Shown here: positions 58,439-64,000 of the stretch, piece by piece
Numbering within the stretch: position 1 is the stretch's first letter
How the letters are laid out: the number at the start of each line of letters is the position of its first letter
Source: Rhodococcus_F sp040656415
Lineage (GTDB): Bacteria; Actinomycetota; Actinomycetes; Mycobacteriales; Mycobacteriaceae
Reading direction: 5' to 3'
Assembly: GCF_040656415.1 (NCBI RefSeq)
Contig: NZ_JBFAMC010000001.1
Coordinates: 744,001 to 808,000, forward strand
Length of the DNA stretch: 64,000 nt
Notes under the pieces: model-generated
Databases searched by the model: none
The model's input: the letters and a program-made list of their open reading frames with translations, nothing else
Told to the model about the DNA's origin: nothing
Translations under genes and position numbers: made by a program

Positions 58439-60214
58439 ATGCGTTCCGAATCCCGTTCGACGGTCAGCCTGATCGATCTCGCCACGCGTTTGCCCGCCGT
58501 GATCCCGGAGTTGCCGAGCATGGCGAAAGGGGTCCGAGGATTGATCCGGACTCCCGAAGCGAAGGAGTCGATCGGGCTGGTATTCCAGAAGGCTGCTGCC
58601 GCGCATCCGCGACGTACGTTCTTGAGGTTCGAGGGCAAGTCGCTGAGTTACAGGGCAGCGAACATTCGTGTAAATCGCTATGCCCACGTCCTCGCGGAGC
58701 GCGGAGTGACGCGGGGGGACGTCGTCGGGGTTCTGGGCAAGAACTCACCGGAGACTCTGCTCATCGCGTTGGCCGTGGTCAAACTCGGCGCCACCGCAGG
58801 CATGCTGAATCACAACCAGCGCGGTGCCGTACTCGCACACAGCATTTCGTTGCTCAACGGTAAGATGCTCGTGGTGTCCGAGGAGTGCGGTGAGGCGATG
58901 GACTCGCTCGGTGCTCCGCCCGACACGTCCTCGGTGATGTACTACGGCGACCTCGATGGACTCGCCGAGACGGCCCGGATCGACAACCCCGAGGTGTGCG
59001 AGCAGATCCAGGCGCGCGAGAGTGCGTTCTACATCTTCACTTCCGGTACCACAGGACTACCCAAGGCCAGCCGGATGAGTCACTACCGGTGGCTCAAGAG
59101 TATGTCCGGGATCGGCGGGATGGGCGTCCGGCTGCGGTCCCGCGACGCCCTCTACTGCTGCCTGCCGCTCTATCACAACAACGCACTGACGGTGTCGCTG
59201 TCAGCGGTGCTGGGGGCCGGTGCGACGTTCGCGCTGGGCAGGCAGTTCTCGGCGTCCAAGTTCTGGGCGGACGTGGAACTGAACCAGGCGACGGCATTCA
59301 CCTACATCGGTGAATTGTGCCGCTACCTGCTGAACCAGCCGGAGAGCCCCGACGACCGTCGGAATTCGGTCCGGCTGATGGTCGGCAATGGGCTCCGTCC
59401 GGAGATCTGGTCGGAGTTTTCCAGCCGATTCGGGATCTCGCGGGTGGTCGAGTTCTATGGTGCCAGCGAGTGCAACATCGCATTCGTCAATGCCCTCAAC
59501 GTGGACAAGACAGCGGGGCTCTGCCCGTTGCCACACGCCGTTGTCGAGTACGACGAGGAGGAGGGGGCTCCCAGGCGGCACTCCGATGGCAGGCTTCGGA
59601 AGGTGGGGACCGGCGAGGTCGGGTTGCTGCTGGCGAAGGTCACCGACCGGGCTCCGTTCGACGGATACACCGACGCAAATGCTACCGACAAGAAGCTCGT
59701 TCACGACGCCTTCGAGGACGGCGACTGCTGGTTCGACACCGGAGATCTGGTTCGCCGCCAGGGATTCATGCATGTCGCGTTCGTCGACAGGCTCGGTGAC
59801 ACTTTCCGTTGGAAGGGGGAGAACGTCGCGACGACAGAGGTCGAGGGTGCCCTTCTCGAACATCCCGCGATCGAGGATGCCGTCGTCTACGGAGTCGAGA
59901 TTCCAGGGGCCGACGGTCGCGCTGGGATGGCCGCAGTGGTGCTGGACGAGAACGAGACGTTCGACGGCGCCGACGTGGCGGCGCTCCTGTCTCGCCGGCT
60001 GCCGTCGTACGCGGTTCCGCTGTTCGTCCGCATCGTCGCCGCGTTGGAACGCACGTCGACATTCAAGAGTCGCAAAGTGGAACTGCGCAGGGAAGGGTAC
60101 GACATCGCGGACAGCGAGACGTTGTATGTGTTGTCAGGAGGTAGTGAAGGCTACCGGCAGTCTTACGAAGGCTATGTCGACGAGGTAGTGACGGGGTCGC
60201 TCCCCAGGGGGTGA
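58439..60214 (+). CDS. fadD6: Long-chain acyl-CoA synthetase FadD6
   Basis: A 591-residue AMP-binding enzyme of the fatty acid transport protein (FATP)/very-long-chain type. FTSGTTGLPKASRMSH (about residue 197), EFYGASECNIAF and FDTGDLVRRQGFMHVAFVDR then GDTFRWKGENVATTEVE are the P-loop, adenylate and hinge motifs. It activates long-chain fatty acids for lipid metabolism. Order matches Rv1206. ATG 58439 follows an intergenic of 83 bp. Confidence 0.93.
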   Translation: MRSESRSTVSLIDLATRLPAVIPELPSMAKGVRGLIRTPEAKESIGLVFQKAAAAHPRRTFLRFEGKSLSYRAANIRVNRYAHVLAERGVTRGDVVGVLGKNSPETLLIALAVVKLGATAGMLNHNQRGAVLAHSISLLNGKMLVVSEECGEAMDSLGAPPDTSSVMYYGDLDGLAETARIDNPEVCEQIQARESAFYIFTSGTTGLPKASRMSHYRWLKSMSGIGGMGVRLRSRDALYCCLPLYHNNALTVSLSAVLGAGATFALGRQFSASKFWADVELNQATAFTYIGELCRYLLNQPESPDDRRNSVRLMVGNGLRPEIWSEFSSRFGISRVVEFYGASECNIAFVNALNVDKTAGLCPLPHAVVEYDEEEGAPRRHSDGRLRKVGTGEVGLLLAKVTDRAPFDGYTDANATDKKLVHDAFEDGDCWFDTGDLVRRQGFMHVAFVDRLGDTFRWKGENVATTEVEGALLEHPAIEDAVVYGVEIPGADGRAGMAAVVLDENETFDGADVAALLSRRLPSYAVPLFVRIVAALERTSTFKSRKVELRREGYDIADSETLYVLSGGSEGYRQSYEGYVDEVVTGSLPRG

Positions 60215-60272
60215 AGCGGGGCCGGGCGGTGGCCGAGGAATCGGGGGACCGGCTGCGTGCCAATATTGGGGC

Positions 60273-61172
60273 ATGGCCGAGAGACATGCACCGCCCGGAC
60301 TCGACTGCCCGTCGTCCACGCTCTGCGGGCGACCTGTGGCGGTCGATCGGGCACTCGTCATGGCCATCGTGAATCGCACACCCGATTCGTTCTACGACCG
60401 CGGTGCCACGTTCACCGACTCCGCCGCGATGGCGGCGGTCGAGCAAGCGGTGGATGAAGGGGCGGATCTAGTCGACATCGGGGGTGTGAAGGCAGGACCC
60501 GGTGACATCGTCGATTCGGCCGAAGAGACCCGGCGGGTCGTGCCGTTCGTGGCCGCGATTCGTGACCGGTACCCGGAGATGCTCATCAGCGTCGATACGT
60601 GGCGCAGCGACGTGGCCCGGCTGGCGCGAGCCGAGGGCGCTGACTTGATCAACGACACGTGGGCGGGTGCCGACCCGGCGCTGGTAGAGGTGGCCGCCGA
60701 AACGGGTGCGGGCATCGTTTGCTCGCACACCGGGGGAGCGGCCCCACGGACTCGTCCGTTTCGGGTGAACTACCCCGACGTCGTGGCGGCAGTGGTGCGG
60801 GACGTAGTGTCAGCGGCCGAGAATGCGGCCCGCTTGGGAGTGCCCGTCGACTCGATCCTGATCGATCCGACCCATGACTTCGGGAAGAACACTTATCACG
60901 GGCTCGAATTGTTGCGTCGAGTGGAAGATCTTGTGAATACGGGATGGCCGGTGCTCATGGCACTGAGTAACAAAGATTTCGTCGGGGAGACTCTGGGTGT
61001 AGAACTCGCCGAGCGGTTGGAGGGCACATTGGCAGCGACGGCTATGGCTGCCGCCGGAGGCGCTCGCATCTTCCGGGTGCACGAGGTCGGCCCTACGCGC
61101 CGGGTTGTCGACATGGTGGCCGCGATTCAGGGCCGACGACCCCCGGTGCGTACCGTGCGGGGCCTGGCATGA
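60273..61172 (+). CDS. folP2: Dihydropteroate synthase-like protein FolP2
   Basis: A 299-residue (beta-alpha)8-barrel related to dihydropteroate synthase. MAIVNRTPDSFYDRG aligns with the DHPS MGxxNVTPDSFSDGG motif, and DIGGVKAGPG replaces the usual DIGGESTRPG, losing the Glu-Ser-Thr-Arg run. Mycobacterial FolP2 (Rv1207) has the same change and has been reported to lack normal DHPS activity. So a sulfonamide-target role is unlikely; a role linked to gpgS, overlapping at ATGA, is possible but unproved. Confidence 0.9.
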   Translation: MAERHAPPGLDCPSSTLCGRPVAVDRALVMAIVNRTPDSFYDRGATFTDSAAMAAVEQAVDEGADLVDIGGVKAGPGDIVDSAEETRRVVPFVAAIRDRYPEMLISVDTWRSDVARLARAEGADLINDTWAGADPALVEVAAETGAGIVCSHTGGAAPRTRPFRVNYPDVVAAVVRDVVSAAENAARLGVPVDSILIDPTHDFGKNTYHGLELLRRVEDLVNTGWPVLMALSNKDFVGETLGVELAERLEGTLAATAMAAAGGARIFRVHEVGPTRRVVDMVAAIQGRRPPVRTVRGLA

Positions 61173-62140
61173 CCGGTACGCAAGCGCAAGCGGGTCACAC
61201 GATGTTGGCTGACGAGCGAACTCCTCTCACCTGGGCGACGGTGAACAGCTGGGATCAGCCTTCCTGGAGCATCGCCGAGCTCGAGCGTGCGAAGGCAGGT
61301 CGGACGGTGTCGGTTGTTCTTCCCGCACTCGACGAGGAGGACACAGTCGCGGGGGTGGTAGCCACCATTCATCCCTTACTCGGGGGCCTGGTCGACGAGT
61401 TGATCGTGCTCGACTCAGGTTCGACGGATCTGACGGCTGAACGCGCGCGAGCGGCCGGTGCGACCGTGATCAGCAGGGAACAGGCGGTGCCCACGTTCCC
61501 GCCGGTAGTGGGCAAAGGAGAGGTGTTGTGGCGATCCGTCGCCGCGTGTACCGGCGATCTGATCGTCTTCGTCGATGCGGATTTGATCAACCCTGATCCG
61601 GGGTTCGTCCCCAAGCTTCTCGGACCGCTGCTGACCGCCGACGGTATCCACCTCGTGAAGGGCTACTACCGCCGTCCGCTCCGATTGGGCAGCACCGAGG
61701 ACGCAAACGGTGGTGGACGTGTCACCGAGCTGGTGGCACGCCCGATGCTGGCATCTTTGCGACCAGAGTTGACCAGCGTGCTGCAGCCTCTGGGCGGCGA
61801 GTACGCGGGTACGCGGGAGTTGTTGTCATCGATCCCCTTCGCTCCCGGCTACGGCGTCGAGATCGGACTGCTGCTCGACACGTACCACCGATTGGGGCTC
61901 GGCGCGATCGCCCAGGTCAACCTCGGGGTGCGAAAGCACCGCAACCGTCCGCTGTCCGAACTCGGGGTGATGAGCAGGCAGATCATCGGCACGATGATGC
62001 GCCGCTGTGGCGTACCGGACTCCGGCGCGGGTCTGACGCAGTTCTCGGTGGACGGCGACTCCTTCGTGCCGATGACGACCGAAGTTGTCTTGGCCGACCG
62101 CCCCCCGATGAATACGGTGCTGGACACGGTGCGCCGTTGA
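61169..62140 (+). CDS. gpgS: Glucosyl-3-phosphoglycerate synthase GpgS
   Basis: A 323-residue retaining GT-A enzyme. The N-terminal PALDEEDTVAGVV and the metal-binding VDADLINP (about residue 134) are diagnostic, with GYYRRPLR and GGEYAGTREL following. It transfers glucose from UDP-glucose to 3-phosphoglycerate, the start of methylglucose lipopolysaccharide synthesis in mycolic-acid actinobacteria. Same length as Rv1208 as recalled. ATG 61169 overlaps the folP2 stop by 4 bp. Confidence 0.94.
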   Translation: MTGTQAQAGHTMLADERTPLTWATVNSWDQPSWSIAELERAKAGRTVSVVLPALDEEDTVAGVVATIHPLLGGLVDELIVLDSGSTDLTAERARAAGATVISREQAVPTFPPVVGKGEVLWRSVAACTGDLIVFVDADLINPDPGFVPKLLGPLLTADGIHLVKGYYRRPLRLGSTEDANGGGRVTELVARPMLASLRPELTSVLQPLGGEYAGTRELLSSIPFAPGYGVEIGLLLDTYHRLGLGAIAQVNLGVRKHRNRPLSELGVMSRQIIGTMMRRCGVPDSGAGLTQFSVDGDSFVPMTTEVVLADRPPMNTVLDTVRR

Positions 62141-62204
62141 CCACGATCGGAGTGTGAGCGCCGTGCGCCGACGCCGTGTCGGATGCTCGTGACAGGATCG
62201 GGGA

Positions 62205-62516
62205 ATGGTGACAGTTCTTCTCTATCTGTTCGTCATGGCGTTGGTCGGTGCGATGCTGTTTCTCGTCGCCAGTGCGGTGTTCGGTCGATCCGAGGAGCTC
62301 GAGCCGCTCCCGCCGGGCACCACGATCACGGTTCTGCCTGCCGAGGGCGTCACCGGTGCCGACGTCGAGGCATTGCGATTCCAGCAGACTTTGCGGGGAT
62401 ACAAGGCAAGCGAGGTCGACTGGGCGTTGTCGCGGCTTGGCCACGAAATCGATTCGCTGCGTGAGCAGTTGGCGGCAATTGCCGACCGTTCCGACGGTCC
62501 GGACAGCGCGCCGTGA
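62205..62516 (+). CDS. DivIVA-domain small membrane protein (Rv1209-like)
   Basis: A 103-residue protein with one N-terminal transmembrane helix (about 2-24) and a DivIVA-type motif FQQTLRGYKASEVDWALSRL near residue 62 that begins a coiled coil. Related proteins bind negatively curved membrane or the cell-pole complex; the role of this small one is unknown. ATG 62205. Its end overlaps the start of tag by 4 bp. Rv1209 holds the same place. Confidence 0.85.
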   Translation: MVTVLLYLFVMALVGAMLFLVASAVFGRSEELEPLPPGTTITVLPAEGVTGADVEALRFQQTLRGYKASEVDWALSRLGHEIDSLREQLAAIADRSDGPDSAP

Positions 62517-63088
62517 CTGGGCTCGAGGGTCGCGTGCGGTGCGGGTGGGCCGTAGACACCGACGGCTCCAGCCTGTACCGCGACTACCACGACGACGAGT
62601 GGGGTCGCCCCCTGCACGGTCGTGACGAGTTGTACGAACGCCTGTGCCTCGAGGCGTTCCAGTCCGGGCTGTCGTGGATCACGATCCTGCGCAAGCGCGC
62701 CGCGTTCCGTGCCGCGTTCGCCGGTTTCGACCCGCAGATCGTCGCGAGGTACACGGATGCGGACGTGGAGCGACTGCTCGAAGACACGTCGATCGTGCGG
62801 AACCGGGCGAAGATCGAGGCCACGGTGAGTAACGCGCGGGCGGTTCTCGAGTTGTCGGATACCGACCTCGACACCCTTCTGTGGTCGTTTGCTCCGCCGC
62901 CGCGCACGCGCAGGCTCGAGACCATTGACGATGTGCCTGCCGTGACCGAGGAGTCCGTCGCGATGGCGAAGGAGTTGAAGCGACGGGGCTTCAAGTTCGT
63001 TGGGCCGACCACTGCTTACGCGCTCATGCAGGCGACCGGGATGGTCGACGACCATGTGGCCGACTGCTGGGTGCCGACCTTTCGCTGA
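62513..63088 (+). CDS. tag: 3-methyladenine DNA glycosylase I (Tag)
   Basis: A 191-residue base-excision enzyme. CGWAVDTDGSSLYRDYHDDEWG carries the N-terminal zinc Cys and the family signature (quoted in part: YRDYHDDEWG), FQSGLSWITILRKR the catalytic-site helix, and DDHVADCW the C-terminal zinc His and Cys. It removes 3-methyladenine from DNA. GTG 62513 overlaps the DivIVA-domain gene. Orthologous order to Rv1210 (tagA). Confidence 0.93.
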   Translation: MTGLEGRVRCGWAVDTDGSSLYRDYHDDEWGRPLHGRDELYERLCLEAFQSGLSWITILRKRAAFRAAFAGFDPQIVARYTDADVERLLEDTSIVRNRAKIEATVSNARAVLELSDTDLDTLLWSFAPPPRTRRLETIDDVPAVTEESVAMAKELKRRGFKFVGPTTAYALMQATGMVDDHVADCWVPTFR

Positions 63089-63235
63089 ATCGCCGTGGAC
63101 CTGGCTATTCGTGACTCAGGTTACCGGTAGTCCGGTTCATAGGGAAGAATGGACATCACAAGCCTCGCTGCTTTCGGCGGGGTGTCAACATTTGTCGAGG
63201 CGCAACTAGCAGCGCAGATCTGGAGGGAGCAGAGG

Positions 63236-63403
63236 ATGGCGGCCATGAAGCCCCGGACCGGGGACGGTCCCCTCGAAGCAACCAAAGAGGGACGAGGAAT
63301 CGTCATGCGGGTTCCCCTCGAGGGTGGTGGACGTCTGGTTGTCGAACTCACCCCAGAGGAAGCTGCTGCACTCGGTGAAGAGCTCAAGGGTGTCACCGGT
63401 TAG
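63236..63403 (+). CDS. DUF3117 small protein
   Basis: A 55-residue protein; MAAMKPRTGDGPLEATKEGR, then GIVMRVPLEGGGRLVVEL and TPEEAAALGEEL, is the DUF3117 family of actinobacteria (Rv1211-like). No membrane segment. GGAGGGAG at about 63222-63229 is a strong ribosome-binding site for ATG 63236, so the upstream open frame is not used. Function unknown; a strong terminator follows. Confidence 0.9.
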   Translation: MAAMKPRTGDGPLEATKEGRGIVMRVPLEGGGRLVVELTPEEAAALGEELKGVTG

Positions 63404-63424
63404 TCACGTACTGAAACCTCGTGG

Positions 63425-63467
63425 GACAGGCCCCGCGCCGACAGCGGCGACGGGGCCTGTCTCTTGT
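63425..63467 (+). terminator. Intrinsic terminator after the DUF3117 gene
   Basis: GACAGGCCCCG (63425-63435) pairs with CGGGGCCTGTC (63451-63461), an 11-bp stem, extended by CGCC/GGCG in the loop; TCTTGTT follows. It lies 22 bp after the stop and separates this gene from rlmA. Confidence 0.8.
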
Positions 63468-63488
63468 TCAGCCGAGAGGTGAACGTTC

Positions 63489-64000
63489 GTGCTGTGCGAC
63501 GTGGTCGACCTGCTGGCGTGCCCTCACTGTCAGGCCAGTCTGGAACTGGACGAGGGTGCGGTCATTTGCGATGCCGGACACAGCTTCGATGTCGCGCGCC
63601 AGGGATACGTGAGTTTGATGACCGGGGCAGGCGGCAAGTTCGCCGGCGACAGCCCCCAAATGATCGCGGCACGTGCGGACTTCCTCGGCGGCGGCAGCTT
63701 CGACCCCTTGATGGACGCTGTGGCAGACGCCGTGTTGTCGAACACGGGGCCGTTCGAAGATCCTCGGATCATGGAGATCGGTGCGGGCACGGGCCACTAC
63801 CTGGCGAGGGTGCTCGATGCCGTACCGGCAGGTCGTGGAATCGGTCTCGACGTGTCGAAGTACGCGGCTCGTCGCGTTGCCCGGGCCCATCCTCGTGTGG
63901 GAGCGGTGGTGGCGGATGCGTGGCAGCGTCTGCCGGTACGTGACCGGGTACTCAGCCATGTTGTGTGTATATTCGCGCCGCGCAACGCAGACGAGGCGCA
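63489..64000 (+). CDS. rlmA: 23S rRNA (guanine-N1)-methyltransferase RlmA family, 3' truncated by window
   Basis: About 170 residues are visible; the gene runs past base 64000. The N-terminal zinc site CPHC, then ICDAGHSFDVARQGYV, and the SAM-binding EIGAGTGHYL near residue 97 match RlmA, which methylates G745 or G748 of 23S rRNA. Actinobacterial members of the RlmAII subtype contribute to tylosin resistance; which subtype this is cannot be read from the fragment. GTG 63489 is preceded by AGAGGTGA. It follows the DUF3117 terminator, so it has its own promoter. Confidence 0.88.
   Translation, partial: MLCDVVDLLACPHCQASLELDEGAVICDAGHSFDVARQGYVSLMTGAGGKFAGDSPQMIAARADFLGGGSFDPLMDAVADAVLSNTGPFEDPRIMEIGAGTGHYLARVLDAVPAGRGIGLDVSKYAARRVARAHPRVGAVVADAWQRLPVRDRVLSHVVCIFAPRNADEA

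Noticed and set aside
1..64000. CRISPR arrays, insertion sequences, prophage, tRNA or rRNA genes
   Set aside because: No regularly spaced repeat-spacer array, transposase or integrase motif, or tRNA-like cloverleaf end was seen on reading. A covariance-model scan was not possible, so a missed tRNA cannot be fully excluded.

Overview
The window is chromosomal, high-GC DNA from a mycolic-acid actinobacterium (order Mycobacteriales/Corynebacteriales), most likely a Rhodococcus or close relative. The evidence is gene content and order: mycothiol (mshB), coenzyme F420 (fbiC), phosphatidylinositol mannoside (pimE, lpqW) and glucosyl-3-phosphoglycerate (gpgS) genes occur in an order recalled from Mycobacterium tuberculosis Rv1159-Rv1211. 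They sit beside a complete type I NADH dehydrogenase operon resembling Rv3145-Rv3158. The species assignment is inference; no database was searched.

Layout. 1-2.8 kb: 3' end of a ClC chloride channel gene, an orphan Mrr-type restriction endonuclease, and a beta-lactamase-fold esterase. 2.9-19.4 kb: an atypical response-regulator receiver protein, then nuoABCDEFGHIJKLMN, one operon with mostly 4-bp stop/start overlaps encoding all 14 subunits of respiratory complex I. 19.6-25.5 kb: accessory genes. These are a Tat-exported Rv2525c-like protein, an amino-acid permease, a divergent MFS exporter/MarR pair with a palindromic operator, a very small hydrophobic ORF, a Ser/Gly 9-residue-repeat protein and a small secreted protein. 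25.8-33.6 kb: pimE, a pterin dehydratase, mutT2, a small Cys-rich basic protein, typA, lpqW, mshB and an Rv1171-like membrane protein. 33.7-37.6 kb: a uroporphyrinogen-III synthase-like protein, family 5 uracil-DNA glycosylase, two PH-domain membrane proteins (YdbS/YdbT type) and a small acidic protein. 37.7-47.9 kb: fbiC, ferredoxin fdxC, dapC, proline catabolism (pruA and proline dehydrogenase), a rhomboid-like membrane protein, fadD36 and an MDR oxidoreductase. 48-54.7 kb: a PucR-type regulator, a large sulfatase, two small membrane proteins and a second amino-acid permease. 54.7-64 kb: dapD and divergent dapE, two tandem LOG-family proteins, fadD6, folP2, gpgS, a DivIVA-domain membrane protein, tag, a DUF3117 protein and the 5' part of rlmA.

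How the genes work together. Complex I is the main energy module. dapC, dapD and dapE are three steps of the succinylase branch to meso-diaminopimelate for peptidoglycan and lysine. pimE and lpqW act on PIM/lipoarabinomannan, gpgS starts methylglucose lipopolysaccharide synthesis, and mshB and fbiC make redox cofactors. pruA and proline dehydrogenase turn proline into glutamate. Most of the window is conserved core genome.

I saw no tRNA or rRNA gene, insertion sequence, prophage or CRISPR array. No clear new multi-gene system stands out. The least explained items are the 9-residue-repeat protein at 24.2-24.6 kb, the 24-codon ORF at 22.15 kb, the Cys-rich 58-residue protein at 27.8 kb, and several repeat or palindrome sites in intergenic DNA.
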